This document shows positions 1 to 8,958 of a DNA stretch of 64,000 bases, one piece after another. The notes beneath the pieces are model-generated. The model did not search any database and was not told where the DNA came from. It saw nothing but the letters and a program-made list of their open reading frames with translations. The stretch is taken from contig NZ_JAANZA010000002.1 in assembly GCF_012274275.1 (NCBI RefSeq), positions 805,909-869,908 on the forward strand, written 5' to 3'. The DNA is from Cryobacterium sp. BB307 (GTDB lineage Bacteria > Actinomycetota > Actinomycetes > Actinomycetales > Microbacteriaceae). A program made the translations under genes and the position numbers. Each line of letters opens with the position of its first letter. Within the stretch, counting starts at the first letter, position 1.

Positions 1-888
1 GTTCAGCAGCGACGATTTGCCCGCGTTGGTGTAGCCGGCGATCGCGACGGTCGGCACCTCGTTGCGCTGACGGTTGGCGCGCTTCGCCTCGCGTGCGGGC
101 GCGAACTCCTTGATCTGCTTGCGCAGCTTCGCCATCCGGGTGTGGATACGCCGACGGTCGAGTTCGATCTTCGTCTCACCTGGGCCGCGGGAACCCATGC
201 CGACGCCGGCGCCGACCTGGCCACCGGCCTGCCGGCTCATCGACTCACCCCAGCCGCGAAGGCGGGGAAGCAGGTACTCGAGCTGCGCGAGCTCGACCTG
301 GGCCTTGCCCTCGCGGCTCTTCGCGTGCTGGCTGAAGATGTCGAGGATCACGGCCGTACGGTCGATGACCTTGACCTTGACGACATCCTCGAGGGCGCGC
401 CGCTGGCTGGGTGCCAGCTCGGTGTCGGCGACGACGGTGTCGGCGCCGAGTGCCGCGACCACGCCGGCGAGTTCCTGAGCCTTGCCCTTGCCGAGGTAGG
501 TGCTGGGGTCCGGGTGCGGGCGTCGCTGCAGCAGGCCGTCGAGCACAACCGCGCCGGCGGTCTCTGCGAGGGCCGCGAGCTCGCGCATCGAATTCTCCGC
601 GTCGGCGAGGGCGCCCTGGCTGTACACGCCGATCAACACGACATTCTCAAGCCGCAGCTGCCGGTACTCGACCTCGGTGACATCCTGCAGCTCGGTGGAC
701 AGCCCGGCGACGCGACGCAGCGCCTGCCGGTCCTCGCGGTCGAGTTGATCGCCGTCAGCATCGGTGTCGGCGGATGCCGACTGCAGCGCCTGCGCCCGAG
801 ATCCGAAGATCGCGTACTGCTCCGCACGCGAATCGGCTGCCGCCAGTACGCGGTCGACGGCGTCGTCGTTGCGCTCAAGTTCAGTCAT
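1..888 (-). CDS. hflX: GTPase HflX (3' end cut by window edge)
   Basis: HflX is a ribosome-associated GTPase that splits stalled or stressed 70S ribosomes. Read on the minus strand from ATG at 888 the frame stays open for 296 codons to the window edge. It contains the HflX-specific GSRGPGETKIELDRRRI stretch and ends just inside the G1/P-loop GYTNAGKSS (about residues 285-293), so the rest of the GTPase domain, roughly 130-200 residues, lies outside. The start has no Shine-Dalgarno; a TAGGGT -10-like hexamer sits 7 nt upstream (896-901), so the mRNA is probably leaderless. A 42-bp gap separates it from the divergent methyltransferase. Confidence 0.93.
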   Translation of the reverse strand, partial: MTELERNDDAVDRVLAAADSRAEQYAIFGSRAQALQSASADTDADGDQLDREDRQALRRVAGLSTELQDVTEVEYRQLRLENVVLIGVYSQGALADAENSMRELAALAETAGAVVLDGLLQRRPHPDPSTYLGKGKAQELAGVVAALGADTVVADTELAPSQRRALEDVVKVKVIDRTAVILDIFSQHAKSREGKAQVELAQLEYLLPRLRGWGESMSRQAGGQVGAGVGMGSRGPGETKIELDRRRIHTRMAKLRKQIKEFAPAREAKRANRQRNEVPTVAIAGYTNAGKSSLLN

Positions 889-895
889 TGGGTTA

Positions 896-901
896 ACCCT
901 A
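896..901 (-). promoter_or_regulatory. -10 element of leaderless hflX promoter
   Basis: TAGGGT on the minus strand lies 7 nt before the ATG at 888, and no SD is present. A perfect 10-bp palindrome GGGTTAACCC (890-899) overlaps it in the short divergent spacer and could be an operator, but that is only a suggestion. Confidence 0.5.
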
Positions 902-917
902 ACTCTTCGTCACCGGG

Positions 918-923
918 TAAGTT
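918..923 (+). promoter_or_regulatory. -10 element of leaderless methyltransferase promoter
   Basis: TAAGTT followed by 7 nt and ATG at 931. The bases before the ATG (pyrimidine-rich gtttctctgc) contain no Shine-Dalgarno. Confidence 0.5.
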
Positions 924-930
924 TCTCTGC

Positions 931-1539
931 ATGCCCGACGAGCACTACTTTTCTTCACGTCCGGCAAGTGCACCCCAGCTCCGGCCGCTGCATGTCACCT
1001 TGGCGGGGCGCCAGGCAGTCCTCACAACGGCTGGCGGCATCTTCTCCCCCGACCGGATCGACGTCGGAACACAGGTGCTCCTGGCGAACAGTCCGGTCGC
1101 GCCGCCTGGCGGCCACTTCCTCGACCTCGGCTGCGGGTGGGGTCCGATTGCCCTCACTCTCGCTCTCGAGTCTCCCCGCGCGACGGTGTGGGCCGTTGAT
1201 GTGAACGAGCGGGCGCTGGATCTGGTCCGACGCAACGCCGAGACCCTCGGCCTCGACAATGTCAACACCGTACGGCCCGAGGATGTTCCCGCCGACGTGC
1301 GATTCATGACCATCCGCAGCAACCCCCCGATTCGGGTGGGCAAGAGCGAGCTGCACAACATGCTCGAGTTCTGGCTGCCCAGGCTGGAGGCGGATGCGGA
1401 TGCCTGGCTGGTCGTGGCGCGGAACCTCGGGTCGGACTCGCTGCAGCGCTGGCTGGAGACTACGCTCCCGGACGGCTTCAGCGTCATCCGCTCGTCGACC
1501 AACAAGGGTTTCCGCGTGCTGCGGGTCCGCCACAAGTGA
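931..1539 (+). CDS. class I SAM-dependent methyltransferase, RsmC/RlmG-like
   Basis: A 202-residue Rossmann methyltransferase. The AdoMet motif I is LDLGCGWGPIAL (about residues 64-75), the acidic end of strand 2 is AVDVNERAL, and the catalytic loop is SNPPIRVG (NPP at 131-133), the signature of guanine-N2 rRNA and MTS-type methyltransferases. It is half the length of E. coli RsmC and matches the catalytic half only, as is usual in actinobacteria. The reading frame is open further upstream, but the ATG at 931 gives the normal domain and a leaderless start. The most likely job is rRNA G-N2 methylation; the exact target cannot be told. It converges on dapF with a 1-bp gap. Confidence 0.85.
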   Translation: MPDEHYFSSRPASAPQLRPLHVTLAGRQAVLTTAGGIFSPDRIDVGTQVLLANSPVAPPGGHFLDLGCGWGPIALTLALESPRATVWAVDVNERALDLVRRNAETLGLDNVNTVRPEDVPADVRFMTIRSNPPIRVGKSELHNMLEFWLPRLEADADAWLVVARNLGSDSLQRWLETTLPDGFSVIRSSTNKGFRVLRVRHK

Positions 1540-1540
1540 G

Positions 1541-2422
1541 CTAGGCGGAGTACTCGATCGAGCCGGTGTAGACCAGCTCGGCCGGGCCGCTCAGCGAGAC
1601 GTGCTCGCCGTCCTCGGCCGGCCACATCCTGACCCCGAGCGAGCCGCCGGGGACCTCGACGCGCCACTGATGCGGTGCACTCTCGCCTGCCCAGTGGCGT
1701 GTCGCCAGCGCCGCCGCGACCGCACCGGTGCCGCAGGACAGCGTCTCGCCGCTGCCGCGCTCGTGCACACGCATCCGGATGTGTCCGATGCCGTCACGCA
1801 CGAGCGGGTCGCCGGGCACGACGAACTCGACGTTCGCGCCCGCCACCGGCTCCGGGTCGATGATCGGGATGTACGCGAGGTCGGCCGACTCGAGCTCCTC
1901 CTCGCTGGAGAGGGCGACGACGACGTGCGGGTTGCCGACGTTGATGCCGAGCCCCGGCCGAGCCACCTTGAGGTTTTTCGCGCGGACCAGCGGCTCACCG
2001 CCGTCGAGCTTCCAGCGGCCCAGGTCGACCTGGAAACCGGTGAGGTTGCGTTGCAGGTCGCGCACGCCGGCGCGCGTGCCGATCGAGAGGGTCTCGCCGT
2101 GCTCGAGCGTGGTCAGGCCGTTCTCGAGCAGGAAGCGCGCGAACACCCGGATGCCGTTGCCGCACATCTCGGACACCGACCCGTCGGCGTTGTAGTAGTC
2201 CATGAACCACTCGGCGTCCTCGTCCTCGGCAAGCGCGGCGGCGCCATCCGGAATGTGGCGAGAGCGCACGGCCCGGATCAGCCCGTCGGCGCCGATGCCG
2301 AAGTGCCGGTCGCAGAGCTCGGCGATCTGGATCGTGCTGAGTTCGACCTCGCCATCCGGATCGGCGAACAACACGAAGTCGTTCCCCGTGCCGTGGCCTT
2401 TCGTGAAGAGCAGTTCAGGCAT
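1541..2422 (-). CDS. dapF: diaminopimelate epimerase
   Basis: Converts LL- to meso-diaminopimelate for lysine and peptidoglycan synthesis. The 293-residue protein has the PLP-independent epimerase signature: N-terminal [10 protein letters not shown], the first catalytic cysteine in [12 protein letters not shown] (Cys87) and the second in [13 protein letters not shown] (Cys230), one in each of the two pseudo-symmetric domains. Length is normal for the family. Its start overlaps the end of miaA by 8 bp, so it is translated from the miaB-miaA-dapF transcript. dapA and dapB lie further along the same backbone. Confidence 0.97.
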   Translation of the reverse strand: MPELLFTKGHGTGNDFVLFADPDGEVELSTIQIAELCDRHFGIGADGLIRAVRSRHIPDGAAALAEDEDAEWFMDYYNADGSVSEMCGNGIRVFARFLLENGLTTLEHGETLSIGTRAGVRDLQRNLTGFQVDLGRWKLDGGEPLVRAKNLKVARPGLGINVGNPHVVVALSSEEELESADLAYIPIIDPEPVAGANVEFVVPGDPLVRDGIGHIRMRVHERGSGETLSCGTGAVAAALATRHWAGESAPHQWRVEVPGGSLGVRMWPAEDGEHVSLSGPAELVYTGSIEYSA

Positions 2423-3347
2423 CCTGCAATAGTAGTTGCGTGCCGCCTAAGGCCTCATAGGGCTCGAACCAGTGGGCGCTCCGGTAGCGTCGGAACCAGC
2501 TGACCTGTCTGCGCGCGTACTTGCGGGTGAGGGCCGCGGTGGCCTCGATCGCCTCGGTTCGAGTTAGTTCGCCGTGCACTTCGGCGATCGCCTGCGCGTA
2601 GCCGATGGCCCGGCTCGCGGTGACTCCGCGCTCGATGCCGAGTGGGATCAGTCGGCGTACTTCGTCGAGCAGTCCGTCGTCCCACATCCGCTGCACCCGG
2701 TCGTTCAGCCTGGCGACGAGTTCGTCGCGGGGCGCCTGCACGCCGATGACGATGGTGGGTCGCCAGAACTCATCGGCCGGCAAACCGCTGCCGAACGGCT
2801 CCCCGGTGAGTTCGATCACCTCGAGCGCGCGCACGATGCGCCGCCCGTTGTGCGGGCCGATCGACGCGGCAGCGTCAGGGTCGACCGCACGCAGCCGCTG
2901 GTAGAGCATGCCCGGACCGCTCGCGTCGAGCTCGGCTTCCAGGCGCGCCCGGATCCCGGCATCCGTTCCGGGGAAGCGGAAGTCGTGCAGCACTGCGGAG
3001 ACGTAGAGGCCGGAGCCGCCGACGAGAATCGGCACGGCCCCGCGCGCGATGATGTCGTCAATGTGCTCGCGCGCGACCGGCTGATAGCGCGCGACCGTGG
3101 CCTCCTCGGTGACGTCGAGGACGTCGAGCAGGTGGTGACGGATGCCGCGACGCTCGCCCTCCGGCAGCTTGGCCGTGCCGATGTCCATGCCCCGGTAGAG
3201 CTGCATCGCGTCGGCGTTGACGATCTCGGCCGGGCGGCCGGTGTCGCGCAGCCATTCTGCGACGTCGAGCGACAGGGTCGTCTTGCCCGTGCCGGTCGCG
3301 CCGACGATCGCGATGATCGGCGTGCCGCTGGGGTCAGCGCTGCCCAT
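2415..3347 (-). CDS. miaA: tRNA dimethylallyltransferase
   Basis: Transfers a dimethylallyl group to N6 of A37 in tRNAs reading UNN codons, the first step completed by MiaB next door. The 310-residue protein has the P-loop GATGTGKTT (residues 16-24), the conserved [16 protein letters not shown] segment that binds tRNA and substrate, and the C-terminal [12 protein letters not shown] motif. It overlaps miaB by 14 bp and dapF by 8 bp, so the three are translationally coupled. Confidence 0.97.
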   Translation of the reverse strand: MGSADPSGTPIIAIVGATGTGKTTLSLDVAEWLRDTGRPAEIVNADAMQLYRGMDIGTAKLPEGERRGIRHHLLDVLDVTEEATVARYQPVAREHIDDIIARGAVPILVGGSGLYVSAVLHDFRFPGTDAGIRARLEAELDASGPGMLYQRLRAVDPDAAASIGPHNGRRIVRALEVIELTGEPFGSGLPADEFWRPTIVIGVQAPRDELVARLNDRVQRMWDDGLLDEVRRLIPLGIERGVTASRAIGYAQAIAEVHGELTRTEAIEATAALTRKYARRQVSWFRRYRSAHWFEPYEALGGTQLLLQDA

Positions 3348-4869
3348 CTGCCGGGTCGTAGATCGGTGTGGTCGCGACGCGCAGCGTTGGCAAGCCCAAA
3401 GAGACCTTTGCGCCTGTGGACGCGGTTCCGCCGTGCGCGGGCACCGCGCAGGACTCGGCCTCGGCGCGGTCCCACGCGTCGCCGGCGCGGGTGCGTCGCA
3501 CGCGCAGCGGGGAACCGTCGGAGTCGGCGATGAGGTAGAACGGCGCCGCCTGGGTGACGGCGACCGTCACCACGTCGCCCGGGCGGGGGACGTCGCTGCC
3601 GGCCGGGACGTCGAAGTGCACGAGTCGGCTGTCTTCTGCGCGTCCGCTCATCCGGTGCGTGTCGGCGTCCTTGCGACCCTCGCCGGTCGCGACGAGCACC
3701 TCGACGGTGCTGCTGACCAGCTTCTGGTTCTCCTCCCAGGAGATGTGCTCCTGCAGTGCGACCAGTCGTTCGTAGCGTTCCTGGACGACCTCCTTGGGCA
3801 CCTGGTCGGGCATGGTTGCCGCCGGTGTCCCTTCTCGGATCGAGTACTGGAAGGTGAACGCGCTCGCGAAGCGCGCCTGCTCGACAACGCGCAGGGTGTC
3901 CTGGAAGTCCTCCTCGGTCTCGCCGGGGAACCCGACGATGATGTCGGTGCTGATCGCCGCGTTCGGGATGCGCGCGCGAACCCGGTCGAGGATGCCCAAG
4001 AACTTCTCCGACCGGTAGCTGCGGCGCATCGCGCGCAGGATCCGGTCCGACCCGGACTGCAGCGGCATGTGCAGTTGCGGCATGACGGTGGGCGTCTCGG
4101 CCATCGCGTCGATGACGTCGTCGGTGAAGGCGGCGGGGTGCGGGCTGGTGAAGCGGATGCGCTCAAGCCCGTCGATCTCTCCCGCGGCCCGCAGCAGCTT
4201 GCCGAACGCCTGCCGGTCGCCGAACTCGACACCGTAGGAATTGACGTTCTGGCCGAGCAGGGTGACCTCGATGGCGCCATCGTCGACGAGTGCCTGCAGT
4301 TCGGCGAGGATATCGCCGGGGCGACGATCCTTCTCCTTGCCGCGCAGCGATGGCACGATGCAGAAGGTGCAGGTGTTGTTGCATCCGACCGAGATGGAAA
4401 CCCAACCGCTGTAGGTGGAGTCCCGTCGGGTGGGGAGGGTGGACGGGAACACCTCGAGCGATTCGAGGATCTCCAACTGCGCCTCACCGTTGTGGCGGGC
4501 ACGTTCAAGCAGCGCCGGCAGCGACCCCATGTTGTGGGTGCCGAAGACGACATCAACCCACGGCGCCTTCTCGAGGATGACCGACTTGTCCTTCTGCGCC
4601 AGACATCCGCCGACGGCGATCTGCATGCCCTCGTGCTCGCGTTTGACGGATGCGAGGTGCCCGAGGTTGCCGTACAGCTTGTTGTCCGCGTTCTCGCGGA
4701 CCGCGCACGTGTTGATCACCACGACGTCGGCCTGTCCGTCGTCGGCACGCACGTAACCGGCGGCCTCGAGCGAGCCGCTGAGTCGCTCGGAGTCGTGAAC
4801 GTTCATCTGGCACCCGTAGGTGCGCACCTCGTAGGTGCGCGGGCGCTCGGTCGTGGTGGTGGCGCTCAT
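3334..4869 (-). CDS. miaB: tRNA-2-methylthio-N6-dimethylallyladenosine synthase
   Basis: Radical-SAM methylthiotransferase that adds the 2-methylthio group to i6A37 made by MiaA. The 511-residue protein has the UPF0004 domain with three cluster cysteines (Cys20, Cys55, Cys89), the radical-[11 protein letters not shown] motif (Cys163, 167, 170) and a C-terminal TRAM-like region around residues 385-455. The last ~50 residues are a low-similarity tail overlapping miaA. Upstream, TAGGCT lies 9 nt before the ATG, so the 5' UTR may be only 2-3 nt long. First gene of miaB-miaA-dapF. Confidence 0.97.
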   Translation of the reverse strand: MSATTTTERPRTYEVRTYGCQMNVHDSERLSGSLEAAGYVRADDGQADVVVINTCAVRENADNKLYGNLGHLASVKREHEGMQIAVGGCLAQKDKSVILEKAPWVDVVFGTHNMGSLPALLERARHNGEAQLEILESLEVFPSTLPTRRDSTYSGWVSISVGCNNTCTFCIVPSLRGKEKDRRPGDILAELQALVDDGAIEVTLLGQNVNSYGVEFGDRQAFGKLLRAAGEIDGLERIRFTSPHPAAFTDDVIDAMAETPTVMPQLHMPLQSGSDRILRAMRRSYRSEKFLGILDRVRARIPNAAISTDIIVGFPGETEEDFQDTLRVVEQARFASAFTFQYSIREGTPAATMPDQVPKEVVQERYERLVALQEHISWEENQKLVSSTVEVLVATGEGRKDADTHRMSGRAEDSRLVHFDVPAGSDVPRPGDVVTVAVTQAAPFYLIADSDGSPLRVRRTRAGDAWDRAEAESCAVPAHGGTASTGAKVSLGLPTLRVATTPIYDPADGQR

Positions 4870-4935
4870 GAGGCCTCAAGCCTAATCCGGTCACGGCGGG
4901 CGCGACCACCTGGGCGGTCAACACCTGCCCGGCAC

Positions 4936-4995
4936 ACCCGAGGGGTCAGAAAGCGGCTTCCTGCGGAGGGGAAGGACCTTTTGCGACCCCTCGGT
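4936..4995. repeat. intergenic palindromic repeat, family A copy 1
   Basis: Between recX and miaB. The left arm CGAGGGGTCAGAAAG is answered by a right arm whose reverse complement is CGAGGGGTCGCAAAAG, with about 30 nt between. A diverged copy with the same arms (GGGGTCAGAAAG / CTTTGCGACaCCTCG) lies at 39615-39670. Two non-coding copies 35 kb apart argue for a dispersed REP/MITE-like element rather than a simple terminator, although it could also end transcripts. Confidence 0.6.
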
Positions 4996-5024
4996 GGTAG
5001 GCCCGGCCGGGTTAGCGTCGCCGG

Positions 5025-5630
5025 TCAGCGGAAGCGCGGACCCGACGCGGAGGGTGCGGCGAGGGCACTGTCCACCGCGTGGCGCACAACGTCGCCCGAG
5101 TAGCCTTTGCGCATCAGGAACCCGCTGAGACGGCGCACCGCCGTCTCCCGGTCGAGGCTGCCGAGCTGGCGGGCGCGCTTGGCCGCGAGTTCGTTGGCGC
5201 GCTCCTGCTCATCGTCGTCGTCGAGTTCCTCCAGCGCCTCCAGGATGAACTCGTCGTCGATGCCGCGCCGCCGCAACTCGGCGGTGAGCGCCTGCCTGCC
5301 GAGACCTTTGCGCTCGCGCAGCGTGCGGACGAGCGTCTCCGCCAGTGCCCTGTCGTCGATCAGGCCGACCGACTCCAGCCGGTCCAGCTCGATCTCGACG
5401 GCGCAGATGTCGATGCCGTGCTTGGCCAGCTGGTCGCCCAGCTCAACGCGCGAGAGGCCGCGGCGGGTGAGACCGCGCATGCTGATCTTCTCGGCCTCGC
5501 GTGCCTGCTCCTCGAGACTCTCGGCCGTGTGCGGCCTGGCGTCGGAGGTCGGATCCGGGTCGGCGACGTCCGACGAGGGCTCGGCTCCCGGCAGGTAGGT
5601 GACCGGTGCGAGCCGCTCGTCGGATGTCAT
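5025..5630 (-). CDS. recX: regulatory protein RecX
   Basis: RecX binds RecA filaments and blocks their extension. The 201-residue protein has an acidic, low-complexity N-terminal ~40 residues followed by the alpha-helical RecX three-helix repeats (SMRGLTRRGLSRVELGDQL, then GLIDDRALAETLVRTLRERKGLGRQAL, then AVRRLSGFLMRKGYSGDVV). It follows recA by 30 nt on the same strand and is almost certainly co-transcribed with it, so it should be DNA-damage inducible through the LexA box upstream of recA. Confidence 0.93.
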   Translation of the reverse strand: MTSDERLAPVTYLPGAEPSSDVADPDPTSDARPHTAESLEEQAREAEKISMRGLTRRGLSRVELGDQLAKHGIDICAVEIELDRLESVGLIDDRALAETLVRTLRERKGLGRQALTAELRRRGIDDEFILEALEELDDDDEQERANELAAKRARQLGSLDRETAVRRLSGFLMRKGYSGDVVRHAVDSALAAPSASGPRFR

Positions 5631-5660
5631 GTCGTCAGCCCCTTAGCTCGGCTCTGGCGG

Positions 5661-6749
5661 CTATTCGCCAGCCGCCTTGCGGGTCGCGAGCTTGTCGGCG
5701 ATCGAGTCGACGTTGCTCTCGGCTGCGGCCGCTGCTGCAGCGGCTTTCGCCTCGGCGCCGATGCCGAGCTTGACCATGATCTTGGTCTCGATCTCGGCGG
5801 CGATCTTGGGGTTCTCGATCAGGAACCGGCGTGAGTTCTCCTTGCCCTGACCGAGCTGGTCGCCTTCGTAGGTGTACCAGGCGCCGGACTTCTTGACGAT
5901 GCCGTGTTCGACACCGAAGTCGATCAGGCTTCCCTCGCGAGAGATACCGGTGCCGTACAGGATGTCGAACTCGGCCTGCTTGAACGGCGGCGCCATCTTG
6001 TTCTTGACGACCTTGACGCGCGTGCGGTTGCCGACCGCGTCAGACCCTTCCTTCAGGGTCTCGATGCGCCGGATGTCGAGACGCACCGAGGCGTAGAACT
6101 TCAGCGCCTTACCGCCGGCGGTGGTCTCTGGGCTTCCGAAGAAGACACCGATCTTCTCGCGCAACTGGTTGATGAAGATCATCGTGGTGTTGGTCGAGTT
6201 GAGGCCACCGGTGAGCTTGCGCAGCGCCTGCGACATGAGCCGCGCCTGCAGGCCGACGTGTGAGTCGCCCATCTCGCCCTCGATCTCAGCGCGGGGCACG
6301 AGTGCTGCGACCGAGTCGATGACGATGAGGTCGATGGATCCGCTTCGCACGAGCATGTCGGCGATCTCGAGCGCCTGCTCACCCGTATCGGGCTGCGACA
6401 CGAGCAGGGAGTCGATGTCGACGCCGAGCGACTTGGCGTACTCCGGGTCGAGCGCGTGCTCCGCGTCGATGAACGCCGCGATGCCGCCGGCGCGCTGCGC
6501 GTTGGCGATCGCATGCAGCGTGAGCGTCGTCTTACCCGAGGACTCAGGGCCGTAGATCTCGACGATCCGGCCGCGGGGCAACCCGCCGATGCCGAGTGCG
6601 ACGTCAAGGGCGATCGACCCCGTCGGGATCACCGCGACAGGCGCGCGCTCATCGCTGCCCAGACGCATGACGGAGCCCTTGCCGAACTGGCGGTCGATCT
6701 GGGCGAGGGCGGTTTCCAGCGACTTTTCACGATCCGCTGCTGATGGCAT
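5661..6749 (-). CDS. recA: recombinase RecA
   Basis: Strand-exchange ATPase and LexA co-protease. The 362-residue protein has the Walker A motif GPESSGKTT (67-75), the [20 protein letters not shown] segment, and an alanine-rich C-terminal tail. No intein is present, unlike M. tuberculosis recA. An AAGGAG Shine-Dalgarno lies just before the ATG. A LexA-box promoter at 6953-6980 predicts a ~200-nt 5' UTR and SOS control. Confidence 0.99.
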   Translation of the reverse strand: MPSAADREKSLETALAQIDRQFGKGSVMRLGSDERAPVAVIPTGSIALDVALGIGGLPRGRIVEIYGPESSGKTTLTLHAIANAQRAGGIAAFIDAEHALDPEYAKSLGVDIDSLLVSQPDTGEQALEIADMLVRSGSIDLIVIDSVAALVPRAEIEGEMGDSHVGLQARLMSQALRKLTGGLNSTNTTMIFINQLREKIGVFFGSPETTAGGKALKFYASVRLDIRRIETLKEGSDAVGNRTRVKVVKNKMAPPFKQAEFDILYGTGISREGSLIDFGVEHGIVKKSGAWYTYEGDQLGQGKENSRRFLIENPKIAAEIETKIMVKLGIGAEAKAAAAAAAAESNVDSIADKLATRKAAGE

Positions 6750-6952
6750 TTGGAACTCCTTAGGACTCGTACTCGGTGCGCCTATAGGCTGCCGTTCCCC
6801 CCACGAGCCGATGATGCAAGGCTTCGTGAGTACCGCGACAAGGCAGTTGGCTGCATATCTCCAACGATCGCTACGCTACGCCCGACCGGTGACATTCGAC
6901 TGTCGCCCGCCGCCCGTTGTGAGTGCCACGTTTTCGAGTGCTGCTGTGTAGG

Positions 6953-6980
6953 AGCCTAGTCAGATCCGAATCGATGTTCG
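6953..6980 (-). promoter_or_regulatory. LexA (SOS) box and -10 of the recA promoter
   Basis: On the minus strand CGAACATCGATTCG (6967-6980) matches the actinobacterial SOS consensus CGAAC-N4-GTTCG at all but one base. Eight bases downstream is TAGGCT (6953-6958), a good -10. The box therefore covers the -35 region, where LexA would block polymerase. The start codon of recA is ~200 nt further down; the leader between (6750-6950) has no gene. Confidence 0.7.
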
Positions 6981-7039
6981 AACCATTTTCGGCGTGTCGG
7001 AAGGCGAATCTCGAACTGGCCCCGAGCACGCGCCGACCA

Positions 7040-7264
7040 TCAGGACTTGGCGGGCTGCCTGCCCGCGCCGTACCAGCGGTTCGGCGGCACGTCCGTCGCC
7101 TTGCACAGCGCGATCCAGACCTCGCGCGGCGGCTGGCCCGCGGCGAGTGCCTGCTCGGCAGTGTGGTCCCCGAACTCGACGAGCACCAGATCGCGCAGCA
7201 ACGTGCTGCCGTAGCCCTCGCCGAATTCCTCGGCGACGGCTCGACGGAACTCGCTCAACCTCAC
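7040..7264 (-). CDS. DUF3046 family small protein
   Basis: A 74-residue protein of the actinobacterial DUF3046 family, which is typically encoded directly upstream of recA. It begins VRLSEFRRAVAEEFG from a GTG codon and contains the family core: HTAEQALAAGQPPREVWIALCKATDVPPNRWYG. The open frame extends upstream to 7306, but the family begins at this GTG. Function unknown. It lies between the clgR terminator and the recA promoter. Confidence 0.85.
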   Translation of the reverse strand: MRLSEFRRAVAEEFGEGYGSTLLRDLVLVEFGDHTAEQALAAGQPPREVWIALCKATDVPPNRWYGAGRQPAKS

Positions 7265-7289
7265 CGCCGCGCCCTTCGCGTCAGAAAGC

Positions 7290-7318
7290 GAACGCCCCGG
7301 ACGCAAGCCGGGGCGTTC
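7290..7318 (-). terminator. intrinsic terminator of clgR
   Basis: An 11-bp perfect stem GAACGCCCCGG / CCGGGGCGTTC with a 7-nt loop, followed on the minus strand by GCTTTCT. It sits 14 nt after the clgR stop and before DUF3046. Confidence 0.8.
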
Positions 7319-7331
7319 AACGTGTGTGGAA

Positions 7332-7640
7332 TCAGCGGACCGCGAGATCCGCGTCGAAGTTCGCGACGAGGTCGTCGGGAACCGTGTCCGGGATGACGTC
7401 GAGACCTTCGATCACCGCAAGGCGGTCTCCGACTTCGCGCATGATCACCGAGATGGGCGTGTCGAGCGCATCAGCCACTGATGCGAGAATCTCGGAGCTG
7501 GCCTCCTTCTGGCCACGCTCGACCTCGCTGAGATAGCCCAGCGCGACGGACGCCTTGCTCGCGACCTGACGAAGGGTGCGTCCCTTCTGCAGACGGAAGT
7601 CCCGCAGCACGTCACCGATTTCTTGACGAACCAGAACCAT
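7332..7640 (-). CDS. clgR: XRE-family regulator ClgR
   Basis: ClgR activates clp protease and stress genes in actinobacteria. The 102-residue protein begins MVLVRQEIGDVLRDF from an ATG preceded by GAGGAGGGG (the longer open frame to 7715 has no RBS). The helix-turn-helix is RTLRQVASKASVALGYLSEVERGQKEASSEIL (about residues 20-52), characteristic of ClgR. The position next to cinA-pgsA and recA is the conserved actinobacterial one. In relatives ClgR is itself degraded by ClpCP; the C-terminal VANFDADLAVR fits a degradable tail. Confidence 0.9.
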   Translation of the reverse strand: MVLVRQEIGDVLRDFRLQKGRTLRQVASKASVALGYLSEVERGQKEASSEILASVADALDTPISVIMREVGDRLAVIEGLDVIPDTVPDDLVANFDADLAVR

Positions 7641-7780
7641 TGGACCCCTCCTCTTCCCTGTCTGCTGAGCTCTTACGTCGAGTGGATGTTGAACTCTACA
7701 TCCAACCGTCTTCAAACTCTAAACGGTGGTCACTGAATGACGTTTGTGAATCACCAGTTGTAACGAGATCGACACCCGGG

Positions 7781-8314
7781 CTATTCCCTCGCCGCCACCG
7801 AGCGGATGGTGCCGCTCAGCCAGGCGACCGCCTCGCTGACCGTGCGTGCCCGGATCTCGTCGCGCGTGCCGGCGAGCTCGAGTCGCTTCGAGACGGTGTC
7901 GTCTCCGATTGAGAGGCCGAGGTAGACGGTGCCGACCGGATGCCCGGCCTGCGGGTCCGGACCGGCGACTCCGGTCGTCGCGATGCCGATCGAGGCGGGC
8001 GAGCCGTCGACCGCGAGGATGGCGCGCACGTTGCGCGCCATCTGCTCGGCGACCTCAGGATGCACCGGCCCCTCCCGCTCGAGCAGTTCAGCGTCGACCC
8101 CGAGCAGCGTGTGCTTCAGCTGGGTGGCGTAGGCCACCACAGAACCGTTGACCACGGCAGAGGCGCCGGCCGGGCGAACCAGTTCCGCCGTCACCAGCCC
8201 GCCGGTGAGCGATTCTGCGACGGCGACGGTCATGCCCCGTGCGCTGAGCTCCGCGACCAGGGCGGCGGTGATCGGCGCCGGAGCGTCCGGACCGGGCTCA
8301 GTCGACGGCGCCAT
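7781..8314 (-). CDS. CinA-family nicotinamide-nucleotide amidohydrolase
   Basis: A 177-residue stand-alone CinA C-terminal (PncC-type) domain, which deamidates NMN to nicotinate mononucleotide in pyridine-nucleotide recycling. Family motifs are MTVAVAESLTGGLVTAELV (about 30-48) and the catalytic-loop GVAGPDPQAGHPVGTVYLGL (about 122-141). The N-terminal MoCF-like domain of full CinA is absent, as is common. It overlaps the end of pgsA by 17 bp. Confidence 0.88.
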   Translation of the reverse strand: MAPSTEPGPDAPAPITAALVAELSARGMTVAVAESLTGGLVTAELVRPAGASAVVNGSVVAYATQLKHTLLGVDAELLEREGPVHPEVAEQMARNVRAILAVDGSPASIGIATTGVAGPDPQAGHPVGTVYLGLSIGDDTVSKRLELAGTRDEIRARTVSEAVAWLSGTIRSVAARE

Positions 8315-8954
8315 GCGCTCTCTTCTGCCTGACCGCGCTGACGATGTATTCGATGCCCGACCACAGGGTGAGCACTACCGCGATCCCCATCAGCACGGCG
8401 TTGACCCAGTGGGTCCACTCGCCGAACCACTCCCAGGTGGGCACGAGGTAGAACGACACCGCCACCGCCTGCATCACGGTCTTGAGCTTGCCGGCCGGGG
8501 ACGCCGCGATGACGACCTGGCGGACCACGGCCATCCGGAACGCGGTGATCCCGAGCTCCCGGGCGAGGATCACGATGGTGACCCACCACCACAGCTCGCC
8601 GAGGATCGACAGCGCGATGAGCGCGCCGCCGATGAGGATCTTGTCGGCGATGGGGTCGAGGATCTTGCCGAAGTCGGTGATCAGGTTCTGCCTGCGCGCG
8701 AGCAGCCCGTCGACGCTGTCGGTCACGATCGCGACGATGAACAGCGCCGCGGCGGCGTACCGCAACGGCCCGTTCTCGCCGCCGTCGACGAGCAGCATCC
8801 AGACGAACACGGGTGCCAGCAGGATGCGCACGACGGTGATGATGTTGGCGATGTTTCCGGTGCTCGCGGGGGTATCCCCGTTGCGGGCAACCCGTCCGCG
8901 CATCGGGAACGACCGCTCGCGGTCCCCGTTCACAGGGCTGGAGGGCAGGGACAC
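8298..8954 (-). CDS. pgsA: CDP-diacylglycerol-glycerol-3-phosphate 3-phosphatidyltransferase
   Basis: Integral membrane enzyme making phosphatidylglycerol phosphate. The 218-residue protein has an intact CDP-alcohol phosphotransferase motif: D79-x2-D82-G83-x2-A86-R87-x8-G96-x3-D100-x3-D104. Several hydrophobic helices follow. A soluble ~30-residue N-terminal extension precedes the first helix; an internal Met18 is an alternative start. It lies 4 nt after ftsK and overlaps the CinA gene, so ftsK-pgsA-cinA form one transcript. Confidence 0.94.
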   Translation of the reverse strand: MSLPSSPVNGDRERSFPMRGRVARNGDTPASTGNIANIITVVRILLAPVFVWMLLVDGGENGPLRYAAAALFIVAIVTDSVDGLLARRQNLITDFGKILDPIADKILIGGALIALSILGELWWWVTIVILARELGITAFRMAVVRQVVIAASPAGKLKTVMQAVAVSFYLVPTWEWFGEWTHWVNAVLMGIAVVLTLWSGIEYIVSAVRQKRAHGAVD

Positions 8955-8958
8955 TGCT

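Noticed and set aside
142..930. Long open frame on the plus strand continuous with the methyltransferase
   Set aside because: It is antisense to hflX, which shows real GTPase motifs; the methyltransferase proper begins at 931. High GC keeps shadow frames open.
3217..5103. 628-codon plus-strand open frame
   Set aside because: It is the antisense shadow of miaB and recX; translated sequence is low-complexity Arg/Gly/Asp-rich without any domain.
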